Assembly: GCA_012522505.1 (NCBI GenBank)
Contig: JAAYKJ010000025.1
Coordinates: 1-52,471, forward strand
Direction of reading: 5' to 3'
DNA length: 52,471 nt
Source: Clostridiaceae bacterium
GTDB lineage: Bacteria > Bacillota > Clostridia > DSM-8532
The notes under the pieces were generated by a model. The model was given only the letters and a program-made list of their open reading frames with translations. It did no database searches and was not told where the DNA came from. The position numbers were made by a program, and so were the translations under genes. Numbering within the stretch: the first letter of the stretch is position 1; each line of letters begins with the position of its first letter. Positions 42,165 through 50,857 of the stretch are shown here, one piece after another.

Positions 42165-43400
42165 TTAGTCATATTTTTTGAAGGCAAGTACCGCATTATG
42201 CCCACCGAATCCTAATGCATTGGAAAGCGCAATACGAATGTCTTTCTTTCGCCCCTGATTCGGCACATAATCCAGGTCACATTGTTCATCCGGTGTTTCC
42301 AGATGAATTGTCGGCGGCAGGAAGCCTTCCTTCAAGGCCATGATTGATATAATCGCCTCGATACCACCAGCTGCACCCAGCAGATGGCCGGTCATGGATT
42401 TTGTGGAGCTTACGGCAAGCTTATAGGCATGATCCCCAAATACCTTTTTTATCACCGCAGTTTCAGAAGCGTCGTTCAGTGGTGTCGAGGTACCATGAGC
42501 ATTGATGTAATCCACATCTTCCGGATTTAACCCCGCATCCTGCAAAGCAAACTGCATGGCTTTAATTCCACCAAGCCCCTGTGGATGAGGTGCAGTTATA
42601 TGATACGCATCGCAGGTACAGCCATAACCAATAATCTCTGCAAGGATATTTGCTCCCCTCTTCAAAGCATGTTCCAGTTCTTCCAGAACGATAATGCCGG
42701 AACCTTCACCCATGATAAATCCGCTTCTGTTTTTATCGAATGGTCTGCAGGCAGTCTCCGGATCAGGGTCAAAGGTCATAGCCTTTGAAGAGCAGAAGCC
42801 AGCCATCGCCAATTCGGTGATAGTCGATTCAGCACCGCCAGAAACCATCACATCAGCCAAGCCGCTTCGGATGACGTGGAAAGCATCGCCTATGGCATGG
42901 TTAGCAGTTGCACACGCTGTTGTAACGCACTCATTGTACCCACAAAATCCATAACGGATGGCAACCTGACCAGAGGCCATATTGGAAATCATCATTGGAA
43001 TGAAAAACGGGCTGACACGGGAGGGCCCCCTTTCCATCAGGGTCACTTTCTGTTCCTCAAGGGTCTGAATTCCACCGATACCTGAGCCGATTAAAACACC
43101 AATTCGGAAAGGATCCTCTTTGGCAGCGTCAATCCCCGCCTCTTCTATAGCCATTTGGGAAGCAGCCATGGCGTACTGGACAAAGGGATCCATCCTTCTG
43201 GCTTCCTTTTTTTCAATATAAAGCGTGGGATCAAAATCCCGCACTTCTGAGGCGACTTTTGTTTCAATATTGCTACAATCAAATTTCGTAATGGTGGATA
43301 TGCCATTTTCGCCAGCCTGAATCGCTTTCCAAAAAGTAGATGTTTCTTTTCCCAATGCGTGAATAACTCCTGTGCCGGTAACAACAACTCGTCTTTTCAT
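42165..43400 (-). CDS. fabF: Beta-ketoacyl-ACP synthase II
   Basis: It elongates acyl-ACP chains by condensation with malonyl-ACP. The 411-residue form starts [12 protein letters not shown] behind GGAGGAGG; an open frame of 24 more codons upstream is ignored. The catalytic triad is complete: Cys163 (TACATANHA), His302 (NAHGTSTP) and His339 ([10 protein letters not shown]). It follows acpP but is separated by a terminator-like hairpin. Confidence 0.96.
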   Translation of the reverse strand: MKRRVVVTGTGVIHALGKETSTFWKAIQAGENGISTITKFDCSNIETKVASEVRDFDPTLYIEKKEARRMDPFVQYAMAASQMAIEEAGIDAAKEDPFRIGVLIGSGIGGIQTLEEQKVTLMERGPSRVSPFFIPMMISNMASGQVAIRYGFCGYNECVTTACATANHAIGDAFHVIRSGLADVMVSGGAESTITELAMAGFCSSKAMTFDPDPETACRPFDKNRSGFIMGEGSGIIVLEELEHALKRGANILAEIIGYGCTCDAYHITAPHPQGLGGIKAMQFALQDAGLNPEDVDYINAHGTSTPLNDASETAVIKKVFGDHAYKLAVSSTKSMTGHLLGAAGGIEAIISIMALKEGFLPPTIHLETPDEQCDLDYVPNQGRKKDIRIALSNALGFGGHNAVLAFKKYD

Positions 43401-43546
43401 TGTATGAACCTCCTCCGGTACTCCCAAGTATTTGCAGGGGATTACATAATTCCTATATGAAACCGCAAGCAATTGCTAAATGTGGGTAAACGTGTCATGA
43501 TAAGAGAATTCTGCCTGGTATATAATGTCAATCAATCTGTGTTAAT

Positions 43547-43578
43547 AAAAAAAGCCCCATCCATGTGGGACTTTTTTT
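43547..43578 (-). terminator. Intrinsic terminator between acpP and fabF
   Basis: AAAAAAAGCCCCA, loop, TGGGACTTTTTTT, a hairpin flanked by A7/T7, just past the acpP stop. It should reduce transcription of fabF and rnc relative to acpP. Confidence 0.85.
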
Positions 43579-43590
43579 ATTCAACTTTAG

Positions 43591-43818
43591 TTAGGTATGC
43601 GCTTTAATATATTCTACAGCATCCCCAACTGTTGTAATTTTCTCAGCTTCCTTGTCTGGTATTTCCAGGTCAAATTCTTCTTCTAAAGCCATGATAAGTT
43701 CAACAATATCAAGAGAATCAGCTCCCAAATCGTCTATAAAGGAGGCCTCCAATGAAACCTCACCCTCTTCGACGCCAAGCTGTTCTACAACGATTTCCTT
43801 CACTTTCTCAAATGCCAC
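43591..43818 (-). CDS. acpP: Acyl carrier protein
   Basis: This 75-residue acidic protein carries growing acyl chains on 4'-phosphopantetheine at Ser35 ([11 protein letters not shown]). The start is a GTG giving [15 protein letters not shown]; another GTG three codons upstream lies in the ribosome-binding GGGGG and is less likely. It lies between fabG and fabF in the usual order, with a terminator directly after it. Confidence 0.96.
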   Translation of the reverse strand: MAFEKVKEIVVEQLGVEEGEVSLEASFIDDLGADSLDIVELIMALEEEFDLEIPDKEAEKITTVGDAVEYIKAHT

Positions 43819-43889
43819 ACCTTTCACCCCCTTACAGACAGGAATCGCAACCTATATATTTAATAGTATTGCTTTCAATAAAGATAATA

Positions 43890-44642
43890 TTACATAACCA
43901 TTCCACCGTCAATATGAATTACCTGACCTGTGATGTACCTTGCCTGCTCCGATGCCAGGAAACATACAGCGTCTGACACCTCGGAGGGAGTCCCGGCCCT
44001 CTTCAACGGAGTCATTGCAATAAATTTTTCCTTGATTTCATCGGATAGCTGAGCTGACATATCTGTTTCTATCAAGCCCGGAGCAATTGCGTTGCATGTG
44101 ATTCCCCATGCTCCCAGCTCTTTGGCCACAGATTTCGTAAAGCCTATCAACCCTGCCTTTGAAGCGGCGTAATTTGCCTGTCCTGCGTTTCCCATAATGC
44201 CAACAACAGAGGTAATATTGATGATTGTTCCCGAACGCTTTTTCATCAGCAACTTTGACAAGGCTTTCGTGCATAGAAAAGCACCTTTAAGATTAATGTC
44301 AAGAACCTTCTCCCAGTCTTCCACGCTCATCTTCATCAACAATTTGTCCCTGGTTAAACCGGCATTATTCACGAGCACGTCTACAGTACCAAAGGTATTC
44401 ACCGCTGTTTCGATGAGTTTCTGCGCCGTTTCGGGAATGCTGATGTCCCCTTCCACAGCACTTACACGATATCCCTTTTCCCTGAATTCTTCTTCTGTCT
44501 GATAAACGGTTTGCGATGTGCCATTAATCACAATATTGGCACCCAGAATGGCAAACTTTTCAGCAATTGCCTTTCCCAGTCCCCTCGTGGATCCTGTCAC
44601 GATTACAGTCTTTCCATTAAAATCCATCTCTTTGTTTTTCAC
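43890..44642 (-). CDS. fabG: 3-oxoacyl-ACP reductase
   Basis: This SDR-family enzyme reduces beta-ketoacyl-ACP with NADPH. The 250 residues show TGSTRGLG (16-23), NNAG (92-95), and the catalytic Ser145, Tyr158 and Lys162 (ANYAASKAG). It overlaps the fabD stop by four bases (GTGA). The GTG used here could be replaced by an ATG five codons later; neither has an ideal ribosome site, which fits coupling to fabD. Confidence 0.95.
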   Translation of the reverse strand: MKNKEMDFNGKTVIVTGSTRGLGKAIAEKFAILGANIVINGTSQTVYQTEEEFREKGYRVSAVEGDISIPETAQKLIETAVNTFGTVDVLVNNAGLTRDKLLMKMSVEDWEKVLDINLKGAFLCTKALSKLLMKKRSGTIINITSVVGIMGNAGQANYAASKAGLIGFTKSVAKELGAWGITCNAIAPGLIETDMSAQLSDEIKEKFIAMTPLKRAGTPSEVSDAVCFLASEQARYITGQVIHIDGGMVM

Positions 44643-45571
44643 CCCTTCAAACTTAGCAAGGCCGCTTCCAAAGAGGCCATATCTTCTATATTCACGGTTT
44701 TAACGCTTTTGTCAATTTTTTTTATGAAGCAGCATAAAACTTTACCAGGACCAATTTCAACAAAGGTGTCCACCCCGTTGTCAATCATTGTTCGAATACA
44801 GTCTTCCCATAATACAGGCATGGATACCTGTTGAACCAAGGTTTCCTTAACTTGGTCTTCCTGAACGATCTTTCCGTTTACATTTGAGACAACCGGAGTT
44901 CTCATTGGATGTATTTCCACTTTATCCAATTCATTTTTCAGCCTTTTACCGGCCTGAACCAGCATACTGCAATGAAAGGGAGCACTGACTGCCAGCGGAA
45001 CTGCCTTCTTTGCACCCTTTTCAAGGGCAAGGGCCGATGCCTTTTCTACAGCTTTACTTTCACCAGAGATGACGATTTGTCCCGGGCAATTATAGTTTGC
45101 GGGTTCAACAACACCATATTTTTCTGACTGAGAGCATATATCCAGTACACATTCCCGGCTTAACCCCAATATAGCTGCCATGGAACCCTCACCCAGAGGA
45201 ACCGCCTCCTGAATGAACCTGCCACGCATTTTCAATAGTTTTACCGCATCCGTGAACGTAAGTGTCCCTGCGTAAACATGGGCAGCATATTCCCCAAGGC
45301 TTAAACCAGCTGTATAATCAGCTCGTATACCAGCATCGAGCAAGGGTTGAAGACAAGCGATACTGGCTGTAACAATCGCAGGCTGCGTATTTTCTGTGAT
45401 CTTCAGGTTGTCTTCATCGCCATGAAAGATCATATTTTCCATGTCAATTTCCAGAGCCTCCGAAGCCATGCGAAAGACCTCTGAAGCTTTTTTATATTGA
45501 TCATATATTTCCTTTGCCATCCCTATATATTGTGCCCCTTGTCCCGGAAACACAAAAGCCGTTTTAGACAT
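44639..45571 (-). CDS. fabD: Malonyl-CoA:ACP transacylase
   Basis: It loads malonyl groups onto ACP. The 310-residue form starts MSKTAFVFPGQGAQ behind GAGGTG. The catalytic dyad is Ser91 (AGLSLGEYAA) and His200 (SAPFHCSM). It lies 60 bp after fabH and is coupled to fabG. There is no fabK or other enoyl reductase next to it. Confidence 0.96.
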   Translation of the reverse strand: MSKTAFVFPGQGAQYIGMAKEIYDQYKKASEVFRMASEALEIDMENMIFHGDEDNLKITENTQPAIVTASIACLQPLLDAGIRADYTAGLSLGEYAAHVYAGTLTFTDAVKLLKMRGRFIQEAVPLGEGSMAAILGLSRECVLDICSQSEKYGVVEPANYNCPGQIVISGESKAVEKASALALEKGAKKAVPLAVSAPFHCSMLVQAGKRLKNELDKVEIHPMRTPVVSNVNGKIVQEDQVKETLVQQVSMPVLWEDCIRTMIDNGVDTFVEIGPGKVLCCFIKKIDKSVKTVNIEDMASLEAALLSLKG

Positions 45572-45632
45572 ACTACACCTCATCATCAATCATTGAGCCT
45601 GCATTCATGGTTCGGTCAATGCCACCATCGCT

Positions 45633-46625
45633 CTATTTTCCCCAAACCAACAATGCTGCTCCACAAGTAAGACCTCCACCGAAAGCCACCATGACGATTA
45701 TGTCACCTTTTTTCAGTAGCCCTTTCTTATCAGAAAAATTCAGCGCAACCGGTATTGAAGCAGAAGATATATTCCCCGTATCCTGCAATATCACTGCGAT
45801 TTTATCATCGGATAAATGAAGCCTTTTTGCAGCGCCGTTAATGATCCGCAGGTTTGCCTGGTGAGGAACTACAAGAGCCACATCTTCCATTGTTTTCCCC
45901 TCAGCCTCCACCACCCGCCGGGTGGCATCGGTCATTGCGCGTATCGCAAATGTAAACACTTCGCTACCATCTTGCCATAAAGTACGCTCCATCTCTTTTC
46001 GCCGTTTTTGCCGATCTTCTTCTGAAACATAGCAACATGGTATTGTCAGGTTGTGTCCAAGGTCTCCAAAAGATGCAAGATAGCTTTTCCTGATACCATA
46101 ACCCTTCTTTACTCGCCCTACAACAACTGCTCCGGCGGCATCACCAAAAAGGATGCTGGTATTTCTGTCCTTCCAGTCTATAATTCGGCTAAGCCCTTCA
46201 TTCGAAACGATCAGTACAAACCTGTAGTATCCTGTTTCTATGAATTGCTGCGCTATGGTCATAGCATACACAAAGCCGGTACAGGCTGCATTAATATCAA
46301 ATGCGGCAGCCTTATTTGCATGAATATGTTTTTGTATAAGGCATGACATGGATGGTGATAGGTAGTCGGGGGTTTCTGTGGTTACAATGATCAGATCAAT
46401 ATCATCCGGTGTAATATTGGCATCGCGAATCGCTTGTTTCGCAGCTTCAACCCCCATTGTACAGGCGGGTTTATCATCATCAAGCAGATGCCTTTTTTTC
46501 ATTCCTGTACGCCTTGTAATCCAATCGTCGGATGTATCCATCATTTTTTCCAGATCAGCATTTGTGAGTGTTTTTTCAGGAAGATATATGCCGGTACCAA
46601 GGATTCCAACACCAAAATCATGCAT
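45633..46625 (-). CDS. fabH: Beta-ketoacyl-ACP synthase III
   Basis: It starts fatty-acid synthesis by joining acetyl-CoA or branched acyl-CoA to malonyl-ACP. The 330 residues have Cys115 (INAACTGFVYAM), His255 (VVPHQANLR) and Asn285 (DTGNISSAS). The start overlaps the end of plsX by eight bases, with GGAGGT of its ribosome site inside plsX. Confidence 0.96.
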   Translation of the reverse strand: MHDFGVGILGTGIYLPEKTLTNADLEKMMDTSDDWITRRTGMKKRHLLDDDKPACTMGVEAAKQAIRDANITPDDIDLIIVTTETPDYLSPSMSCLIQKHIHANKAAAFDINAACTGFVYAMTIAQQFIETGYYRFVLIVSNEGLSRIIDWKDRNTSILFGDAAGAVVVGRVKKGYGIRKSYLASFGDLGHNLTIPCCYVSEEDRQKRRKEMERTLWQDGSEVFTFAIRAMTDATRRVVEAEGKTMEDVALVVPHQANLRIINGAAKRLHLSDDKIAVILQDTGNISSASIPVALNFSDKKGLLKKGDIIVMVAFGGGLTCGAALLVWGK

Positions 46626-47628
46626 TCATTCTTACCTCCAATGTGGCTAACCTATCACGGATTTGATCGATATAAACACTGTTCGTCATTGTTGAAGCGT
46701 TCAGAATCGTGTTTTGAATCGCTTTTGCCTTGCTGTTGCCATGGCACTTATATATGAGACCCTTGGCTCCTAATATTGGGGTTCCTCCGATCTCCTCCGG
46801 ATCAACACTGTCTTTCAATTTTTTCAGATGAGCCTTTACCAGAAGTGCGGATATTTTAGTAAACAGATCGCTGTTAAAAATTCTTTTCATATGGTGCATG
46901 AAGAAGTTTCCAGTCCCTTCCATCATCTTCAACATAGCATTTCCTGTAAAACCGTCGCATACTGCTACATCTACTACTCCTTCTGCAATATCTCTGCCCT
47001 CAATGTTGCCTACGAAATTAACTCCACATTTCTTTAACAACTTAAGCGTCTCTTTTAGAGGCTCATTTCCCTTTTCCTCTTCAGTCCCTACGTTGATCAA
47101 TCCTACCCTGGGGGATTCCTTGTGAAACATCTGCTCCATGAAGCCCGAACCCATCACAGCAAACTGAACATAATTTATTGGTCTGCAAAGGGTATTCATA
47201 CCTGCATCAATGATCATGGTCCCCCCTGCAAGGGACGGTACTATCGGTGCAAGTGCAGGCCTTATTACACCCTGAATTCGACCTGCGACAAGCAGTGTTC
47301 CCACCAGCAGCGCACCGGTACTACCGGCTGTAATAAACACCTGTCCCGCGTTTTCTTTTATTTTGCTTAAACCGACAACAAGAGATGAATCCTTTTTATG
47401 ACGGATGGCCTCTGTCGGTTTGTCTTCATTATAAATGATTTGTGAAGTAGGCTTTATTGTAACGCGGTCATGAGGATAACTGTATTTTTGCAGAACCCTT
47501 TGAATTTCACTCTCAACACCGATTAATTCGATATCAAAGCCGCTTTTTGCATTAACCGCTTCAATACAGCCTTTCACTATCTCACCTGGCGCGTTGTCCC
47601 CGCCCATTGCATCTATCATTATTTTCAA
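46618..47628 (-). CDS. plsX: Phosphate acyltransferase PlsX
   Basis: It makes acyl phosphate from acyl-ACP for phosphatidic acid synthesis. The 336 residues start KIMIDAMGGDNAP and contain GNIEGRD and CDGFTGNAMLKMMEG, typical of the family. The longest start is TTG; an ATG three codons later is an alternative. It follows fapR by 185 bp and is coupled to fabH. Confidence 0.96.
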   Translation of the reverse strand: MKIMIDAMGGDNAPGEIVKGCIEAVNAKSGFDIELIGVESEIQRVLQKYSYPHDRVTIKPTSQIIYNEDKPTEAIRHKKDSSLVVGLSKIKENAGQVFITAGSTGALLVGTLLVAGRIQGVIRPALAPIVPSLAGGTMIIDAGMNTLCRPINYVQFAVMGSGFMEQMFHKESPRVGLINVGTEEEKGNEPLKETLKLLKKCGVNFVGNIEGRDIAEGVVDVAVCDGFTGNAMLKMMEGTGNFFMHHMKRIFNSDLFTKISALLVKAHLKKLKDSVDPEEIGGTPILGAKGLIYKCHGNSKAKAIQNTILNASTMTNSVYIDQIRDRLATLEVRMNA

Positions 47629-47813
47629 AATAATTCACTCAGCCTTTCCTTAGAGTCGATCTTTTTTCAATATCACACTTAACACCCATCATATACTGCC
47701 AAACGGGACAGTTTGAAGCATATTGTTTTGTCCCTTTCCGATACCTTAACATTGTTGCCGAAAATTCTATCGATACAGGTGCCCTATGCTTTGTATGTTT
47801 AAGCTTATAACAG
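47629..47813 (-). other. fapR-plsX spacer with a palindrome
   Basis: No gene is supported; rpmF, which lies here in some relatives, is absent. A hairpin GGGACA ... TGTCCC (47705-47734, about 18-nt loop) is present. It may hold a second regulatory site, but no FapR-like box is clear. Confidence 0.4.
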
Positions 47814-48404
47814 TTACTCTCTGTTTGATACCAGTGTTTCATTGTCTTCAATCGACACAAGTATAAATTTCCCTCTGAATACTTCCTTCTGCTTGAAGTA
47901 GATAAACACCCATACGATATGACTCCTTTGCCTGATCTGTCGCACAACTGCCTTTGCAACAAGCCTGGAGCCCGCATAAACAGGAGTTTTATACTTGATG
48001 TTCGCTACACCAACCAGTGCTACTTCTGCATCTATCACTGCAATGGCCAGCGATTCTGCCAATGAATATATGTAATGTCCCCTTACAATTTTAGATTGTG
48101 AAAAAACCATCTGGTCTGTTGTATCCAAAATGGAAATGCCGCTTACACCCAATTGTATTTCAACCAGTTCGCCAACAATTTCATCCGCATGCAGCGCTCT
48201 TACCTTTTGGTGGTTCAGCGAAGCCACATCCCGAATTCTTTTCCGAAGCTCTGGTATTCCAAGCTCCAGCCTGTCAAGGCGGACGGTTGGAATGCTTACA
48301 TCCAAGTATTCAGCAATTTCCTCATCCGTCATGAATGGGTCTTCCTTAATCTTTTCCAGAAGACGATTATGTCTATCCTTTTTTGCCAACGAGCTTTTGT
48401 TCAA
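47814..48404 (-). CDS. fapR: Fatty-acid and phospholipid regulator FapR
   Basis: This malonyl-CoA-responsive repressor controls fab and pls genes. The N-terminal HTH (about 22-60; TDEEIAEYLDVSIPTVRLDRLELGIPELRKR, here split in reading) is followed by a hotdog-fold ligand domain (about 90-190) with VRGHYIYSLAESLA. From the TTG start used here, placed seven bases after AAAGGTG, it has 196 residues, close to Bacillus FapR. A TTG nine codons upstream also opens the frame. It leads the fapR-plsX-fabHDG-acpP cluster. Confidence 0.95.
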   Translation of the reverse strand: MNKSSLAKKDRHNRLLEKIKEDPFMTDEEIAEYLDVSIPTVRLDRLELGIPELRKRIRDVASLNHQKVRALHADEIVGELVEIQLGVSGISILDTTDQMVFSQSKIVRGHYIYSLAESLAIAVIDAEVALVGVANIKYKTPVYAGSRLVAKAVVRQIRQRSHIVWVFIYFKQKEVFRGKFILVSIEDNETLVSNRE

Positions 48405-48568
48405 AATGTAACACCTTTCTTCCTCTGGCAAAAACGCTCTAACAAATTTGCGGTTGCATGGGATGAATTTGTCTTTGCCAGTTTAGTAAACCCTGCTGCG
48501 ATTTCCAACGTAATGTTTTCGTCCATCTTCGGTATATTTTATTCAAGTTTTCATAAAGCACAATTCCT

Positions 48569-48584
48569 TTATTACCAGATAATA
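48569..48584 (-). promoter_or_regulatory. Candidate operator upstream of fapR
   Basis: TTATCTGGTAATAA (minus strand) lies just downstream of the putative -10. It shares the CTGGTA centre and AT-rich arms with the FapR box of Bacillus, but the match is partial. Confidence 0.3.
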
Positions 48585-48600
48585 TTCCCAGTTGATAAAC

Positions 48601-48629
48601 AGTATATACTATTTTTTTGGTCAATGCAA
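48601..48629 (-). promoter_or_regulatory. SigA promoter for fapR operon
   Basis: On the minus strand TTGCAT, a 17-bp spacer, TATACT. The 48432-48801 gap holds this promoter and the possible operator; the remaining bases show no other feature. Confidence 0.6.
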
Positions 48630-48801
48630 GCCAAAACAAAAGTTCAATTTGCATCCTTTTTTCTTACTGTTACTGTTCACACTCTATACACTTGAAATAT
48701 AGCTGTGCATAACGGAAATTAAGCCTCAGAAGCTTGGCGGTAATCACGAAACCGTATCGCACCCTGCAACAAGTCTTGCTGTTTGAAGGTCCGAAGAGAC
48801 A

Positions 48802-49371
48802 TCAATTTTTTAGTCTGTCCCAGTTTGATTGCAAATAATCATAACCGGAGTATACTGTTAGAGCGACGGAAATCCAGAGAAACACCTGACCAACAGGAAA
48901 AGATGAAAACAAAGAAAACGGAAAATCCCAAAGCAGAATGAGAATAATTGCGATCATCTGGCTAACAGTTTTTATCTTACCCAAAATGCTGGCAGATATT
49001 ACAACTGCGTCATTAGCGGCAATAATTCGGATACCCTGTACAAGAAACTCTCTTGCGATAATAATCACCACAGCCCAGGCTGAAACCTCACCTAATTCAA
49101 CAAGAGCCATCAATGCTGAAGAAACCAGCAGTTTATCTGCAATGGGATCCAGAAATTTTCCAAATGTGGTTACACAGTGTCTTTTCCGTGCAATAGCTCC
49201 ATCCAGCAGGTCTGTAAGAGCAGCCAATATAAACACCAGTGCTGCAAGAATTCTGCCCGTTTGCATCGGGATTGGTAAAAGCAGTTTATTCTCTCCTATT
49301 GGCAACAGCAAAAGCAGGAAAACCGGAATTGTAAAAATCCTGAGAAGGGTTAATTTATTAGGCAAATTCAT
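48802..49371 (-). CDS. pgsA: CDP-diacylglycerol--glycerol-3-phosphate 3-phosphatidyltransferase
   Basis: It makes phosphatidylglycerol phosphate, the head group step for PG. The 189-residue membrane protein shows the CDP-alcohol transferase motif: Asp54, Asp57-Gly58, Ala61-Arg62, Gly71, Asp75 and Asp79 (DLLDGAIAR...GKFLDPIAD). Four hydrophobic segments follow. It starts two bases after the rimO stop, with GGAGGTG inside rimO. Confidence 0.95.
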   Translation of the reverse strand: MNLPNKLTLLRIFTIPVFLLLLLPIGENKLLLPIPMQTGRILAALVFILAALTDLLDGAIARKRHCVTTFGKFLDPIADKLLVSSALMALVELGEVSAWAVVIIIAREFLVQGIRIIAANDAVVISASILGKIKTVSQMIAIILILLWDFPFSLFSSFPVGQVFLWISVALTVYSGYDYLQSNWDRLKN

Positions 49372-49373
49372 GA

Positions 49374-50708
49374 TTATATCACCTCCCCTATTAAGTCAAA
49401 CTGCTGATAATTCAATATTTTTACCTTCTTGAAGCTTCCCATCACCAGAGGTTCAGGGGAGGTAAAATATATTAATGGATCGATATCCGGCGCTTCTGCA
49501 TAGGAACGCCCATAATAAAAGATACCATCATCTGCAACCCCTTCCACCAGTACATCATAGCAATTACCCAGCCTTTGTGCGACTCTGGCAACAGCAATTT
49601 CGCTTTGCACCGAAAGAATAAACTCCCGGCGTTGCTGTTTTATTTCTTCCTTTACCTGGTTTTTCATTGTTGCAGCCGGCGTTCCTTCCTCCCGGGAATA
49701 GGCAAAGACACCCAGTCTGTCAAAGGGATTCTCTTGAATAAACTTCACAAGGGTATCGAAATCCTCTTCTGTTTCACCAGGGAAACCCGTTATCAGAGAG
49801 GTTCTAAGGATAATATCTGGTACTTCCTGTCTTAGAGTTTTAACAAGCTTCGTCAGTTCATCTTGCCTCGTTTTTCTGCCCATCGCCTTCAGAATACTAT
49901 CACTTGCATGCTGTATCGGAATATCCAGATATTTTACCAGCTTCGGGTTTTCTTTAAGCTCCCTGATCAGATCTTCGTGGATACGTTCGGGATAACAATA
50001 CAACAGTCGGATCCATTTCAGGCCATCCAGACCAGAAAGCTTTTGAATCAAGCTCACCAGCGAGGCTCCACCATCTTTGTCCTCACCATATCGGCTGACA
50101 TCCTGAGCAATCAGGATCAACTCCTTTGCTCCCCCCTCTACCAGCCGTTTCGCTTCTGCCGTAATACTTTCAATTGTCCGGCTGCGATATGGACCCCGCA
50201 GGGATGGAATTATGCAGTAGGTACAAAAATTACTACACCCTTCTGCAATTTTCAGATACTGGGATCCGCCCTTAACCGACAGCATGCGAAGATTGTCCAG
50301 ATAATCCACATCATTAGGTTCATTCAGCAATAGACGACGTTCCTTGTTCCCAGAGATCAGATCGATGATGACCTGTTCTATTTCAGAAATATTTCCTGTT
50401 CCCAAGACCGCATCCACTTCAGGAATTTCCGTAATAATCTCTTCCCGATACCTTTGGGCTAAACATCCGGTAACGATCAAAGCCTTCAGCTTTCCTGTCT
50501 GCTTGAATAAAGCAGCTTCAAGTATTGTATCCACTGCTTCTTCCTTTGCATCCCCAATAAAAGCACACGTATTGACGATGATCACTGCTGCTTCCTGCAT
50601 ATCGACCGTGATTTCAAAGCTGTCCTTGTTCAAGATCCCCAGCATGACTTCACTGTCGACCAGGTTTTTTGGACATCCAAGGGATATGCATCCTACTTTT
50701 ACAGACAT
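49374..50708 (-). CDS. rimO: Ribosomal protein S12 methylthiotransferase
   Basis: It adds a methylthio group to an Asp of ribosomal protein S12. The 444 residues show three Cys for the first Fe-S cluster (Cys12, Cys48, Cys82; GCPKN, NTCAF, TGCLAQ) and the radical SAM cluster Cys158-x3-Cys162-x2-Cys165 (EGCSNFCTYCIIP), then SRYGEDKDG and a C-terminal TRAM domain. The close homolog MiaB acts on tRNA; the ISLGCPKNLVDSE start supports RimO. GGAGGA precedes the ATG. Confidence 0.95.
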   Translation of the reverse strand: MSVKVGCISLGCPKNLVDSEVMLGILNKDSFEITVDMQEAAVIIVNTCAFIGDAKEEAVDTILEAALFKQTGKLKALIVTGCLAQRYREEIITEIPEVDAVLGTGNISEIEQVIIDLISGNKERRLLLNEPNDVDYLDNLRMLSVKGGSQYLKIAEGCSNFCTYCIIPSLRGPYRSRTIESITAEAKRLVEGGAKELILIAQDVSRYGEDKDGGASLVSLIQKLSGLDGLKWIRLLYCYPERIHEDLIRELKENPKLVKYLDIPIQHASDSILKAMGRKTRQDELTKLVKTLRQEVPDIILRTSLITGFPGETEEDFDTLVKFIQENPFDRLGVFAYSREEGTPAATMKNQVKEEIKQQRREFILSVQSEIAVARVAQRLGNCYDVLVEGVADDGIFYYGRSYAEAPDIDPLIYFTSPEPLVMGSFKKVKILNYQQFDLIGEVI

Positions 50709-50808
50709 GTTCCGTCCTCCAAAATTTGTTCATAAGAATCATAACACATTCTATCATGTGATTAAATACTTATTTGAATTTTGAAAGAGGATTATATCAA
50801 TGAGCAAA

Positions 50809-50834
50809 ATCAAAAAGGCCGGTTTTTCAACCGG
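50809..50834 (-). terminator. Terminator after serA
   Basis: On the minus strand GGCCGGTT, GAAA, AACCGGCC, TTTTT: a strong GC stem with a T tract, 24 bp past the serA stop. Confidence 0.9.
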
Positions 50835-50857
50835 CCCGGTTCGTTTATCATACACAA

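Noticed and set aside
47639-47977. Minus-strand frame of 112 codons across the fapR-plsX gap
   Set aside because: Mostly overlaps fapR in another frame and has no good ribosome site. It is not rpmF.
48439-48654. Minus-strand frame of 71 codons upstream of fapR
   Set aside because: It covers the fapR promoter region, lacks a ribosome site, and has no family features.
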